Shown: piece after piece, positions 14,991 to 24,855 of the stretch | Position numbering within the stretch: position 1 is the stretch's first letter | How the letters are laid out: every line of letters begins with the position of its first letter | NCBI GenBank assembly: GCA_949287065.1 | Contig: CASEEV010000077.1 | Coordinates: 1 to 64,000 of the forward strand | DNA: 64,000 bases | Direction: 5' to 3' | DNA from: an uncultured Collinsella sp. | Lineage (GTDB): Bacteria; Actinomycetota; Coriobacteriia; Coriobacteriales; Coriobacteriaceae | The notes under the pieces: model-generated | What the model was told of the DNA's origin: nothing | Databases searched by the model: none | The model's input: only the letters and a program-made list of their open reading frames with translations | Made by a program: the position numbers and the translations under genes

Positions 14991-17705
14991 ATGACTGATA
15001 AGATCAACGTTTCAGATAGCGCGTCGGCGCATGCCCCTGTTGGGGGCGCGGCGCCCGCTACGGTGGATCCTGCTTGGACCGATACGGATGCGCTGCGCGA
15101 GCGGGGGCTTACCGCGGCAGAGGTCGAGGAGCGCATTGCCCAGGGCAAGGTCAACGTCAACACCGAGCTCAAGACCAAGTCGGTCAAGCAGCTGCTGATC
15201 GAGAACATCTGCACGCTCTTCAACCTCATCAACGTCGTTCTCGCCGTTCTCGTTATCGTGACGGGCCAGTTCAAGAACCTCACGTTCTTGGTCATCGTCT
15301 TCGCGAATACGCTGATCGGCGTGGCGCAGGCGCTGCGTTCCAAACGCATGGTCGACAAGCTCACGCTTCTGGCCATGAAGAAGGCGGTGGTTATTCGCGA
15401 CGGGGTGGAGCACGAGGTCGAGCTCGACCAGATTGTGCTCGACGATCTCCTGAGGCTCGGGCGCGGGGACCAGATCCCCGCGGACGCCGTCGTGGTGTCG
15501 GGCGAGGCGCGCGTGAACGAGAGCCTCCTCACTGGCGAGAGCGACCTCATACGCAAAACAGCCGGCTCGAAGCTCATGAGCGGCAGCTTTGTGGACTCAG
15601 GGATCATGCTTGCCCGCGTTGAGCACGTGGGCGCCGACAACTACGTGGCCAAGATCAACAACGAGGCCAAGTACGTCAAGCAGGTCAACTCCGAGATCAT
15701 GCGCGCGCTCAACGCCATCGTGCGCTTTGCCAGCGTGGTCATGCTGCCTTTAGGCATCGCGCTTTTCTGGGCCTCGTACTCGGGCGGGGTGGAGCTCTCA
15801 AACGCCATTCTCACGACGGTCGGCGCCCTTCTCGGCATGATTCCGCAGGGGCTCGTGCTGCTCACCTCGTCGGTGCTGTGCCTGGCAACCATCCGTTTGG
15901 CGCGCAAGCAGGTGCTCGCGCAGCAGCTCTACTGCATCGAGACCCTGGCCCGCGTCGATGTGCTGTGCCTCGACAAGACGGGCACGATCACGTCGGGCCG
16001 CATGGAGGTTGCGGGAACGCATCCGCTTGCCGGAAACGATCCCGCCGAGCTCGACTGCGCTTTGGCGAGCCTCGCGCGCGCCACCTCCGCTGATGCCAAC
16101 GAGACGTGCCGGGCGCTTCTCGACCACTACGCTCAAACGGCGGTGGAGCTCCTCGAGCCGACGGCGGTCGTGCCCTTCTCCTCTGCCAAGAAGTGGAGCG
16201 GCGCGTCGTTTGCCACGGGCTCGTACGTGATGGGCGCCGCGCAGTTCGTGCTTGATCCGGAAGTGTTCCGCGCGGTGGAGGGGCGCGTGTCCGAGCTTGC
16301 GAGCACTGCCCGCGTGCTCGTGGTTGCCCGCGTTGACGGCTTTACCGACGAGGGTGACTTTGCGGGGTCAGCCGATCCGATCGGCTTCGTGACCATTCGC
16401 GACGAGATCCGCTCCTCGGCGGCGGAGACCATCGGGTACTTTCGCGAGCAGGGCGTTACCCTCAACGTGATCTCGGGCGACGACCCGCGCACGGTGTCCT
16501 CGATCGCGCGCGTCGTGGGAATCCCGGGTGCCGAGAAGTTCGTCGACGCTACGACGCTCGACACCCCCTCGAAGCTCGACGCCGCCGTTGACGCCTACCA
16601 TGTGTTCGGGCGCGTTACGCCCCAGCAGAAACGCGAGCTTGTGCAGGCCCTCAAGCGCCGCGGCCACACCGTTGCCATGACGGGTGACGGCGTGAACGAC
16701 GTGCTCGCGCTTAAGGAGGCCGACTGCTCGGTTGCCATGGCGGCGGGCTCCGACGCCGCGCGCAACGTGGCCGAGATCGTGCTCGTGAACAACGACTTCG
16801 CGAGCATGCCCGCCGTTGTGGCCGAGGGTCGCCGCTCCATCAACAACCTTCAGCGTTCCGCCGCGCTCTTCCTTATGAAGACGCTCTTCTCCATGGCGCT
16901 TGCGGCCCTCTGCATCTTCTTCCCGCCGTACCCGTTCCAGCCGATTCAGATGACGCTCATCAACTTCTTCTGCATCGGCCTGCCGAGCTTCGTTCTCGCG
17001 CTCGAGCCCAACAAGGCGCGGGTGCGCGGAAACTTCTTGGCCAATGTGCTGGCGCGCGCCTGCCCGGCGAGCGTCTCGGTTGTCGCCGTGGTGGCGCTGT
17101 GCATGTGGTTCTCGTCGCTCTTCCACTACGACGCGCGGCTGCTCTCGACCATGTGCCTCATCGTGACGAGCGCCGTTGGCTGTCGGCTCATCTGGCGGCT
17201 TTCGTTTCCGTTCACGCTGCTCAGAGGAGCGCTCTTCGTCGTCATCGTCGCCGGTATCGTGGGCAGCATCGTTCTGCTTCCCGATCTCTTTATGATTGCC
17301 CCGCTCACCCCCTGGGTCTTGGCGGAACTTGCGTTTGCCGTTGCCGTTGGCTGGGTGCTCTTTGGGTGGCTGTCGCTTACCTTTGACCGCGTGGGGGCTG
17401 CCGTAAAGCGCTTCCTCCACCACTCCGCCTCGCGGCTCGGGCGCGGGGTCCACGTGACCATGGGTCGTCGGGGGGCGCGCACCGTTTCCGCCCAGCCGGG
17501 CAGGATCGAGCGCGCGGCGCGGCGGGCCGTGGAGCGTGCGGGGCGCAAGCAGGACGAGCGGAGCATGCGCGCAGCACAGAAGAGCGCCGAGCGGGCCGTG
17601 GGCGCCGCTGCCCGGACCCGTGTGGGCAGGGCCGGCTTCCGCGTGAGCAAGTCGTCTCATGGCGTGCGGGTCGCTATGCCCCGAGGCAAGAGGCGCTCTG
17701 AGTGA
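14991..17705 (+). CDS. P-type cation-transporting ATPase
   Basis: ATP-driven ion pump of the HAD/E1-E2 superfamily, 904 residues, in the membrane. The parts appear in order: LTGES (TGES at 181-184, actuator), M4 motif PQG (285-287), phosphorylation motif DKTGT (D328), hinge TGDGVND (564-570), then about six C-terminal membrane segments. Overall it resembles the CtpE-like group of actinobacteria and Firmicutes, reported for calcium, but the M4 glutamate (PEGL) is glutamine here, so specificity is open. Residues ~815-904 form an Arg/Ala-rich basic cytoplasmic tail. It is a single gene divergent from tRNA-Arg; the ATG at 14991 lacks a strong SD. Confidence 0.92.
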   Translation: MTDKINVSDSASAHAPVGGAAPATVDPAWTDTDALRERGLTAAEVEERIAQGKVNVNTELKTKSVKQLLIENICTLFNLINVVLAVLVIVTGQFKNLTFLVIVFANTLIGVAQALRSKRMVDKLTLLAMKKAVVIRDGVEHEVELDQIVLDDLLRLGRGDQIPADAVVVSGEARVNESLLTGESDLIRKTAGSKLMSGSFVDSGIMLARVEHVGADNYVAKINNEAKYVKQVNSEIMRALNAIVRFASVVMLPLGIALFWASYSGGVELSNAILTTVGALLGMIPQGLVLLTSSVLCLATIRLARKQVLAQQLYCIETLARVDVLCLDKTGTITSGRMEVAGTHPLAGNDPAELDCALASLARATSADANETCRALLDHYAQTAVELLEPTAVVPFSSAKKWSGASFATGSYVMGAAQFVLDPEVFRAVEGRVSELASTARVLVVARVDGFTDEGDFAGSADPIGFVTIRDEIRSSAAETIGYFREQGVTLNVISGDDPRTVSSIARVVGIPGAEKFVDATTLDTPSKLDAAVDAYHVFGRVTPQQKRELVQALKRRGHTVAMTGDGVNDVLALKEADCSVAMAAGSDAARNVAEIVLVNNDFASMPAVVAEGRRSINNLQRSAALFLMKTLFSMALAALCIFFPPYPFQPIQMTLINFFCIGLPSFVLALEPNKARVRGNFLANVLARACPASVSVVAVVALCMWFSSLFHYDARLLSTMCLIVTSAVGCRLIWRLSFPFTLLRGALFVVIVAGIVGSIVLLPDLFMIAPLTPWVLAELAFAVAVGWVLFGWLSLTFDRVGAAVKRFLHHSASRLGRGVHVTMGRRGARTVSAQPGRIERAARRAVERAGRKQDERSMRAAQKSAERAVGAAARTRVGRAGFRVSKSSHGVRVAMPRGKRRSE

Positions 17706-17855
17706 CGAATCGCGTGGGGCAGCCGGTGGCGGCACTTTAATTCTTTGTATCGAGCGCAGCGGGGCCGTCTGCGCGAGCAGTCGGGCGGCGATATAGTTGA
17801 CCAACGCCGGCTGTGCCGGAACCCACGAGCTTGTCTGCCGACCACTGGGGGTACC

Positions 17856-20501
17856 ATGTCTTGCCTCACCGCAAACCCGTATGTTCGTCAGCTCTGCAGC
17901 GACGACCGCACGTTCACCTATTACGACATCACCGGCGTCGAGGGATCCGAACGTCTCCCGGTGAGCCTCAAGATCCTGCTCGAGAACGTGCTGCGACGCG
18001 CCTCGAGCGCAGAGGAGGCCGACAAGGCCGCTAAGAGCATTGTGTCGGCGGGCCTTGCCGGCGAGGCGGGAGACGAGATCGAGTTCATGCCGGCGCGCGT
18101 GCTCTTTCAAGATTTCACGGGCGTGCCGGTATTCGTTGATTTTGCCGCCATGCGCGACGCCGCGGTGGAGCGCGGTGCCGACCCGGCTGCCGTTAACCCG
18201 CAGATTCCGTGCACGCTGGTCATCGACCATTCGGTTACCGCCGATGTCGCGGGATGCCCTTCGGCGCTTGCCGAGAACATGCGCATCGAAGCTGAGCGCA
18301 ACGCCGAGCGCTTTGCGTTTCTCAAATGGAGCTCCGAGAGCTTTGACAACGTGCAGATTGTCCCTCCGGGGGAGGGCATCTGCCACCAGCTCAATATCGA
18401 GCGGTTCTGCAAGATCGTCGTGACGCGTTCGGGTGAGGATGGCGAGCCCGTGGCCTACTTCGACACGCTCGTGGGCACCGATTCGCACACGACGACGGCA
18501 AACGGCGTCGGCGTGCTCGGATGGGGCGTCGGCGGCATCGAAGCCGAGGCCGCGGCACTTGCCCAGCCCAGTACGATGCGCGTGCCCGCCGTGGTGGGCA
18601 TGCGCCTGACCGGCGCGCTCAAGCCCGGTGTCTCGGCTATGGACGTTGCCCTGACGTTTGCCGAGAAGCTGCGCGCCGTCGGCGTCGTGGGGTCGCTTGT
18701 CGAGTGCTTCGGCCCCGGCGTGGCGTCTCTGACCCCCACGCAGCGGTCGACCATCGCAAACATGACGCCGGAGTACGGGGCAACGGCCACGCTGTTCCCC
18801 GCAGACGAGGCAACACTCGAGCAGCTGCTGCTCACCGGCGCCGACCCGGCTCATGTGGAGCTCGCCCGGACGTACCTGGCCGCACAGGGCGTGCTCGGCC
18901 CCTCCGATGACAACACGGTCTTCTCGCAGGTCATCGACCTTGATCTTGGGGATGTCGAGCCCTCCCTTGCAGGACCGAGCCGTCCTCACAACCGCGTCTC
19001 GATCGCGGGCCTCAAGAGCCGCTTCGAGAGCTCGGCCAAGGACCGCGTCGATCTAAGCGAGACGTTCGAGGTCACGTTCGGAGAGAAGGACGTTGTGCTC
19101 GGGCACGGAGCCCTCGCCATTGCCGCTATTACGAGCTGCACAACCGCCACGGACCCGTCCATGATGCTCGCGGCAGGCCTTGTTGCCCGCAAGGCCGTCG
19201 ACCTTGGTGCCAAGCCGCTTCCCTGGGTGAAGAAGGTGCTCGCCCCCGGTTCGCGGGCGACGCAGGAGCTGCTGAGCCGCGCCGACCTCATCGAGCCGCT
19301 TGAGCGCCTCGGCTTCTACACGTGCGGGTTCGGCTGCATGAGCTGCATCGGCAACTCCGGCGAGATCGAGCCCTGCCTGAAGGAGGTCGCAGACCGAGCG
19401 GAGCTGACGAGCGTTCTTTCGGGCAACCGCAATTTCGACGGCCGCATCAGCCCCGATGTCGCCCAGAACTACCTCTGCGCGCCTGCCCTCGTCGTTGCGT
19501 ACTCGTTAGCGGGCACGATGCGGATCGACCTTTCCCAAGAGCCGCTCTTTGAGGGCGCGAACGGCCCCGTTATGCTCGCGGACATTCTTCCAACTGCCGA
19601 CGAGGTGAGCCGGGCGCTTGAGGAGACGTTGAGCGCCGATGTGTTCGAGGCCGTCGCAGACTCGCTGTTCACAGGGGATGAGGCGTGGCGCGCCTTGTCT
19701 CCCGAGCCCTCCGCGACCTATCGCTGGGACGATGCCTCGAGCTACGTGCGCAACCCGCCGTATTTCTCGATCGCTCGTCCTGCGGGCGAGGAGCTCGAGG
19801 GTGCGCGCGTGCTTGCGCTTCTCGGCGACTTCGTCACGACCGACCATATATCTCCCGCGGGCAGTATCGCCCTGGATTCCTCTGCGGCGGCGTATCTCAA
19901 GGACCGCGGCATAGCTCCAGCAGATTTCAACACCTACGGCGCGCGCCGCGGAAACCACGAGGTTATGATGCGCGGCTGCTTTGCCAACGTTCGCTTAGAG
20001 AACCGGCTCGCCGCGGGACGCGTGGGCGGCTGGTCGTTCAATCATTGGAGCGGCACGGTCGAACCGCTCTTTGATTGCGCCTGCGCCGCGCGCGAGGCAG
20101 GCGCCCCTCTCGTGGTCATCGCGGGTAAGATGTACGGGTCCGGGTCCTCTCGCGACTGGGCGGCCAAGGCGCCCGCGCTCCTCGGCGTGCGTGCGGTTAT
20201 CGCCGAGAGCTTCGAGCGCATCCACCGCTCCAACCTTATCGGCATGGGCGTGCTGCCGCTGCAGTTCAGAGAAGGGGAGTCCGCAGAGTCGATCGGTCTT
20301 ACCGGGCACGAGACGTACCGCATCGGAGCGATTGATCTGAGCTCCGGCTTGCCGGCGGATCCCGAGGTCGAGGTGACGGCTCGATCCGACGATGGTTCCG
20401 AGAAGCGCTTCAGGGTCGTTGTGCGCGTGGACACGCCGACCGAGGGCGCGTACCTGCGGGTGGGCGGAATCCTCCCCTTTGTGTTGAACCGGCTCGTCTA
20501 G
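17856..20501 (+). CDS. acnA: Aconitate hydratase (AcnA/IRP1 type)
   Basis: Interconverts citrate and isocitrate through a [4Fe-4S] cluster. The 881 residues carry the three cluster cysteines: C428 in ITSCTTATDP, and C494 and C497 in GCMSCIGNSG. The swivel domain motif KMYGSGSSRDWAAKAP comes near the end. The length fits AcnA (~890). An upstream in-frame start exists, but the ATG at 17856 is where family similarity begins and has a G-rich SD (CTGGGGG). No other tricarboxylic acid gene is near; a role in glutamate precursor supply is inference. Confidence 0.95.
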   Translation: MSCLTANPYVRQLCSDDRTFTYYDITGVEGSERLPVSLKILLENVLRRASSAEEADKAAKSIVSAGLAGEAGDEIEFMPARVLFQDFTGVPVFVDFAAMRDAAVERGADPAAVNPQIPCTLVIDHSVTADVAGCPSALAENMRIEAERNAERFAFLKWSSESFDNVQIVPPGEGICHQLNIERFCKIVVTRSGEDGEPVAYFDTLVGTDSHTTTANGVGVLGWGVGGIEAEAAALAQPSTMRVPAVVGMRLTGALKPGVSAMDVALTFAEKLRAVGVVGSLVECFGPGVASLTPTQRSTIANMTPEYGATATLFPADEATLEQLLLTGADPAHVELARTYLAAQGVLGPSDDNTVFSQVIDLDLGDVEPSLAGPSRPHNRVSIAGLKSRFESSAKDRVDLSETFEVTFGEKDVVLGHGALAIAAITSCTTATDPSMMLAAGLVARKAVDLGAKPLPWVKKVLAPGSRATQELLSRADLIEPLERLGFYTCGFGCMSCIGNSGEIEPCLKEVADRAELTSVLSGNRNFDGRISPDVAQNYLCAPALVVAYSLAGTMRIDLSQEPLFEGANGPVMLADILPTADEVSRALEETLSADVFEAVADSLFTGDEAWRALSPEPSATYRWDDASSYVRNPPYFSIARPAGEELEGARVLALLGDFVTTDHISPAGSIALDSSAAAYLKDRGIAPADFNTYGARRGNHEVMMRGCFANVRLENRLAAGRVGGWSFNHWSGTVEPLFDCACAAREAGAPLVVIAGKMYGSGSSRDWAAKAPALLGVRAVIAESFERIHRSNLIGMGVLPLQFREGESAESIGLTGHETYRIGAIDLSSGLPADPEVEVTARSDDGSEKRFRVVVRVDTPTEGAYLRVGGILPFVLNRLV

Positions 20502-20570
20502 ACCGGTGACGACCATTCTGGGCTGCGGTGTGCGCTATGATCAGTGCGTCTGTATCTGAAGGGAGCTTTT

Positions 20571-21695
20571 GTGATCTGCCCGCATTGCAATATGACCGTT
20601 GAGGATGGCGCGTCGTTCTGCCCGCATTGTCACGCATTCGTGGGTTCCGAGCCCTCCGCAGCCGACTTGTTTGTGTTCTGCGAGGGCTGCGGGGCTCGGT
20701 TGGTGCCCGGAGACCGCGTCTGCCCTAAGTGCGGCAGGCCCGCCCCTGCGATTTTGTCGACCGATACCGCGGCGAGCGACCTTGCTGCCGGCCGCACCGC
20801 GAGCTTTCCGCGCCTGACGCGCGAGGAGATCGAGCGCCAAGCCGCTGAGCGAGAAGCGCGCATCCCGCGGATCGAGCCTGTTGAGGCGGAGCCCCAGAAC
20901 CCCTTTGACCCCGACGCCACGAGCTCGGTGCAGCCCGAGCCCAAGGTCGAGGTCTTTGAGGAGCGGACCCCCCAGCTCGAGGACCCGTATCATACCTATA
21001 AGCGACCGTGGGCCAAGATCATCTGCGCCGCTGTGGGCATCTCGCTCGTGATCGGCATCGTTTACTTTGTCGCTGCCGACCCGCTGGGCATGATGCCCGG
21101 CTTCTACAGCGACTTCAAACAGGCGGCATCGGAGATGTATCCGTCGCGGTCCGCCGAGGCTGCTGGTACCAAGGAGGATGACGCCGACAAAAAGCCCGCT
21201 CAGAAGGAAGAGGACCAGAAGAAGTCCCAGCTTGTCTCCAACGAAGAGGCGTATCAGGTGCTCATGCGGTGCTACAACACGGTCGGCACCTTCCAGGACG
21301 AGATCGGTACCGCGGTCGACGACTATAACACCGGCTACGTGTACTCCGACTTCGATGCGCGCACCGATTACTCAAAGAGCGCCTACGAGCTGCGCGACAA
21401 AGCACAGGACGTCATCGACGAGCTCGATAAGCTGCTGCTTCCCGAGGGTTCTCCGTACGAGGAGGATCTGGAGCACGTGCGCCAACTTGCAAAATGGATG
21501 TGGACGCGAGCTGACGTTTTATGCGAGTCTTGGGACATCTCCCTTTCACATAAGACGGATGTCTCTTCGTACGAGGACGAGGTCCTCGCACCGTTGCGTG
21601 ACAGGTCTTCTGAGGTGAGCGAGGCCCAAGACGGCTTCGACATGAACTACGGTTCCTGGGAGCCGGTTGAGAAGGGCTCTTCCGACAACGCGTAG
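20571..21695 (+). CDS. Zinc-ribbon membrane protein
   Basis: A 374-residue protein of unknown job. The N-terminus has two zinc ribbons built from four CxxC knuckles (C3/C6, C17/C20, C37/C40, C51/C54). An acidic linker (~65-145) follows, then one membrane segment at ~148-168, and a polar, probably extracytoplasmic, C-terminal domain with helical repeats. The GTG at 20571 was chosen over one 27 bases upstream because GAAGGGAG precedes it at proper distance and the first CxxC starts at residue 3. It is followed closely by a cyclophilin and a TPR membrane protein. Confidence 0.85.
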   Translation: MICPHCNMTVEDGASFCPHCHAFVGSEPSAADLFVFCEGCGARLVPGDRVCPKCGRPAPAILSTDTAASDLAAGRTASFPRLTREEIERQAAEREARIPRIEPVEAEPQNPFDPDATSSVQPEPKVEVFEERTPQLEDPYHTYKRPWAKIICAAVGISLVIGIVYFVAADPLGMMPGFYSDFKQAASEMYPSRSAEAAGTKEDDADKKPAQKEEDQKKSQLVSNEEAYQVLMRCYNTVGTFQDEIGTAVDDYNTGYVYSDFDARTDYSKSAYELRDKAQDVIDELDKLLLPEGSPYEEDLEHVRQLAKWMWTRADVLCESWDISLSHKTDVSSYEDEVLAPLRDRSSEVSEAQDGFDMNYGSWEPVEKGSSDNA

Positions 21696-21774
21696 GGGCG
21701 TCATGCCGAATTCGTGTGCAAGACGCCTTCCTGCTAAAATGTCACTGATTGTCTCAATGAGTCGAGGAGCTGCC

Positions 21775-22320
21775 ATGTTCGGAGATCCGCTGCATACGCC
21801 TGATTACCCCATCGTCGGAGACGAGGTCGCCGTGTTCTCTACGTCTCAGGGCACCGTCAAAGTCGCACTGGACGGCAAGGGCGCGCCGATCCATGTGGCC
21901 AATTTCTGTGAGTTGGCCGAAACCGAGTTTTACGATGGGCTCAAGTTCCATCGCTATGTGCCGGGGTTTGTCATTCAGGGCGGCGACCCCAACACGCGCG
22001 ATATGGATCCTCAGGACGTTGCCGCTGGCAGGCCCGGGCCTGCGGGCATGCCCGGCACGGGCGGCCCCGGTTGGCGCATCAAGGCAGAGTACGCCACCAA
22101 TCCGCGCAACGAGCACAACGACGGCGCTCTTGCGATGGCGCGTTCTCAGCATCCCGATTCCGCGGGCTCGCAGTTTTACTTCTGCCTGGGGCCGCAGCAC
22201 AGCCTCGATTCTGGTTACACCGTCTTCGGCCAGACGATCGAGGGGCTCGACGTAATCCGCAAGCTTCGCGCTGGCGACGTTATCGAGCATGTGGAGATCA
22301 TCCACAGCGCCAAGGCGTAA
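21775..22320 (+). CDS. Cyclophilin-type peptidyl-prolyl cis-trans isomerase
   Basis: Accelerates proline isomerisation in protein folding. The 181 residues include the active-site FHRYVPGFVIQGGD and the GSQFYFCLGPQHSLD block, followed by YTVFGQTIEGLDVI. No signal peptide or lipobox is seen, so it acts in the cytoplasm. The ATG at 21775 with GAGGAG upstream was preferred over in-frame upstream codons that overlap the preceding gene. A TAAAAT hexamer at 21735-21740 could be a -10 for this gene. Confidence 0.93.
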   Translation: MFGDPLHTPDYPIVGDEVAVFSTSQGTVKVALDGKGAPIHVANFCELAETEFYDGLKFHRYVPGFVIQGGDPNTRDMDPQDVAAGRPGPAGMPGTGGPGWRIKAEYATNPRNEHNDGALAMARSQHPDSAGSQFYFCLGPQHSLDSGYTVFGQTIEGLDVIRKLRAGDVIEHVEIIHSAKA

Positions 22321-22382
22321 CGGTAGATTCCTCGGCCCGTCTGCGGGCACATTTCGAGAAGTCCTTAAGGATAGGAGCAAAC

Positions 22383-23651
22383 GTGAACAACCTTTTGGTC
22401 GAGCAGGCGCGTGCCGCGTACCAGTCTCGTGATTTTGCCAACGCCGCGCAGTTCTTCGCTGCCGCCAAAGCGCCCGGCGAGGTCGCCGGGGAGATCGATC
22501 ATCTGCGGGGCAACTCGCTCATGCGTCTTCGCCAGTATCGCGATGCCGTGGCTGCCTACGATGCGGCGCTTGCCGATTCCGCGTACGGACATCGCGGTGC
22601 CCTGCTCACCAACGAGGGCAAGGCGTACCTTGCGCTCAACGACCTCGACCATGCCGCCGCCTGCTTCCGCGAGGCTACGAACGACAGCACCTATCCTACG
22701 CCTTACAAGGCGCAGGTTGCTTTGGGCGAGGTGCTTCTCAAGCAGGGCAACGTGACCGAGGCGGGCGTCGCGTTCCGCCAGGCCGCCATCGATGAGGCCA
22801 ACCCCGACCCGGCGAGCGCCCTGACGCAGCTCGCGGGGTGCTTCATTCAGCTCGGTCGCCCGCAGGACGCTATCGAGGCATACCGCACGGCTCTCGACTT
22901 CGCTGGTCCCGCAACCAATCAGAACGCTCTCTACGCCGGCCTTGGTCAGGCTTGCGTGGCCGCGTCTCGCATGGACGAGGCTGCCGACGCCTTTGCGCAC
23001 GCTGTTGCCGACGGCGCGTACACGCTCTCCGATGAAGAGCAGGCGGACTACGATCGCGCTCAGCAGGCGCTCGCCGAGAAGCCCGCTGGCTCGGGCTCGA
23101 TCAGCGGCACGGCGGGCATTCCCGCCATCGAGGCTGATCCGCTCGATCCTCTGGGCAAGTCCGGCGCTTTCATGCCCGACCCGTCCGACACCGGCTTCTT
23201 CACGCTGAGCGAGTCCGAGCTTATCCAGCAGGACAAGCAGAACATGAAGGTCGAGCGCAAGCGCAAGCACACGGGCCTCAAGGTCTTTCTGGTGATCCTG
23301 CTGCTTCTCGTTCTTGTTGCCGGCGCCGGGGCGTTTGCGTACTACAAGGGCTTCGGCATTCCCTCTCAGCAGGATGCCGTTGACACGCTCTTCAGCACGG
23401 TCTCCTCTGGCGGCGACGCCACCGCTGAGCTTTCTGACCAGCTCTCCGAGGATCAGAAGTCGCTCATCGTCTCGATGGTTCCCCAGAACGCCACTGCTAC
23501 GATCGAGAGCATGGATCAGTCCATGTCCTCCTCGACGGCTCGCGTTGTCGCAGAGCTTGACGAGGGCGGGGAGCAGGAGTACACCGTTACCTTCTCGCGC
23601 GATGGCATCGGTTGGGCCATTTCGGGGCTCGAGCTCGGTTCTTCCGAGTAG
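22383..23651 (+). CDS. TPR-repeat single-pass membrane protein
   Basis: A 422-residue protein of unknown function. Residues ~1-215 form tandem tetratricopeptide repeats, a protein-binding scaffold. A Gly/Asp-rich linker and a basic stretch (ERKRKHTGLK, 291-300) follow. One membrane helix (~298-320) leads to a ~100-residue C-terminal domain rich in Ser/Asp. The basic stretch before the helix predicts TPRs inside and the C-terminal domain outside. The start is GTG with AGGAG five bases upstream. It lies 62 bases after the cyclophilin gene and just before the mre operon. Confidence 0.85.
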   Translation: MNNLLVEQARAAYQSRDFANAAQFFAAAKAPGEVAGEIDHLRGNSLMRLRQYRDAVAAYDAALADSAYGHRGALLTNEGKAYLALNDLDHAAACFREATNDSTYPTPYKAQVALGEVLLKQGNVTEAGVAFRQAAIDEANPDPASALTQLAGCFIQLGRPQDAIEAYRTALDFAGPATNQNALYAGLGQACVAASRMDEAADAFAHAVADGAYTLSDEEQADYDRAQQALAEKPAGSGSISGTAGIPAIEADPLDPLGKSGAFMPDPSDTGFFTLSESELIQQDKQNMKVERKRKHTGLKVFLVILLLLVLVAGAGAFAYYKGFGIPSQQDAVDTLFSTVSSGGDATAELSDQLSEDQKSLIVSMVPQNATATIESMDQSMSSSTARVVAELDEGGEQEYTVTFSRDGIGWAISGLELGSSE

Positions 23652-23685
23652 GGCTGTGTAGATTCAGACACCCTCGGCATGCTCT

Positions 23686-23714
23686 TTGTCTGCCCAGGCT
23701 GGTTGCTCTAAACT
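23686..23714 (+). promoter_or_regulatory. Candidate promoter of the mre operon
   Basis: TTGTCT (23686-23691) and TAAACT (23709-23714) are separated by 17 bases, about 55 bases before the mreB start. Both hexamers match consensus at four positions. Confidence 0.5.
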
Positions 23715-23769
23715 TTTGGTGGAAGATCACGCCGCGGTCCCCTGTTGACCGCAGTTATGAGGAGCGCTT

Positions 23770-24813
23770 TTGTTCTCGCTAATGGATATGCTGTTCGGTC
23801 AGTACGGGGGCGATCTCGCCATTGACCTCGGCACTGCCAACACGCTCGTGGCGGTCCGCGGCAAAGGCATCGTGATTCGCGAGCCCTCTGTTGTGGCCAT
23901 CGACAAATCGGATGAGCGGATTCTCGCCGTCGGCATGGACGCCAAGCGCATGCTTGGCCGTACCCCGGGCAATATCGTTGCCGTCCGCCCCCTTAAAGAC
24001 GGCGTCATCGCCGACTTCGACGTTACCGAGGCTATGCTCAGGTACTTTATTGAGAAGGCCCGCGAGCGCCGGTATCCCTGGTCGCCGCGTCCGCGCGTGG
24101 TCATCTGCGTTCCCTCGGGCGTCACGTCGGTCGAGAAGCGCGCGGTCTTTGAGGCCACGATCTCGGCGGGCGCCCGTCAGGCCTACCTTATCGAAGAGCC
24201 TATGGCTGCGGCTATCGGCGCCGACCTGCCCGTCGAAGAGCCTACGGGCTCCATGGTCGTGGATATTGGCGGCGGTACGACCGAGGTTGCCGTCATCGCT
24301 ATGGGCGGCATCGTCGTGTCCCAGTCCATCCGCATTGCCGGCGATGAGTTCGATCAGTCGATCCTCACGCATGTGCGCGATGCGTACAACCTCGCCATCG
24401 GCGAGCGTACGGCCGAGGACATCAAGATCAAGGTCGGCTCCGCCGTTCCGCTCAAGGACGAGCTTGACGTCGAGGTCAACGGCCGCGACGTGATCTCGGG
24501 CCTGCCCAAGACGGTGCGCATTGAGTCCGAGGAGATCCGCCGCGCGCTCAACAAGCCCTTGGACGATATGACCAAGGCGGTCAAAGACGCACTCGACGCC
24601 ACGCCTCCCGATCTCGCCTCCGACCTTATGTACTACGGCATCCTCCTCACGGGCGGCGGCGCGCTTCTCCGCGGTCTTGACGTGCGCCTTCGCGACGAGA
24701 CGGGCGTTCCCGTAAACGTGAGCCCGACTGCGCTCGACAACGTCGTTAACGGCTGTTCGCGCGTTCTCGAGGCCAACGCCTTCGACGGCGGATTCGTACA
24801 GAGCAACGCGTAG
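23770..24813 (+). CDS. mreB: Rod shape-determining protein MreB
   Basis: Bacterial actin that organises lateral wall synthesis. The 347 residues show the actin-fold phosphate motifs DLGTANTLV near the start and VDIGGGTTEVAVI in the middle, plus GILLTGGGALL near the end. The start is TTG at 23770 with GAGGAG about seven bases upstream; an internal ATG at 23782 is too far from that SD. It heads the mreBCD-mrdA-rodA operon, so cells are expected to elongate as rods or coccobacilli. Confidence 0.97.
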   Translation: MFSLMDMLFGQYGGDLAIDLGTANTLVAVRGKGIVIREPSVVAIDKSDERILAVGMDAKRMLGRTPGNIVAVRPLKDGVIADFDVTEAMLRYFIEKARERRYPWSPRPRVVICVPSGVTSVEKRAVFEATISAGARQAYLIEEPMAAAIGADLPVEEPTGSMVVDIGGGTTEVAVIAMGGIVVSQSIRIAGDEFDQSILTHVRDAYNLAIGERTAEDIKIKVGSAVPLKDELDVEVNGRDVISGLPKTVRIESEEIRRALNKPLDDMTKAVKDALDATPPDLASDLMYYGILLTGGGALLRGLDVRLRDETGVPVNVSPTALDNVVNGCSRVLEANAFDGGFVQSNA

Positions 24814-24855
24814 GCACCCGGGTGCGTGCGCACGGTTTTGGGAGCTGGTCGTTAA

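Noticed and set aside
16368-18989. Long minus-strand frame spanning the ATPase/aconitase junction
   Set aside because: Antisense to two well-recognised genes, with Arg/His-rich product and no SD or motif. Similar shadows opposite rpsB-xerC (50628-52961) and the radical-SAM gene (30661-32544) were rejected for the same reason.
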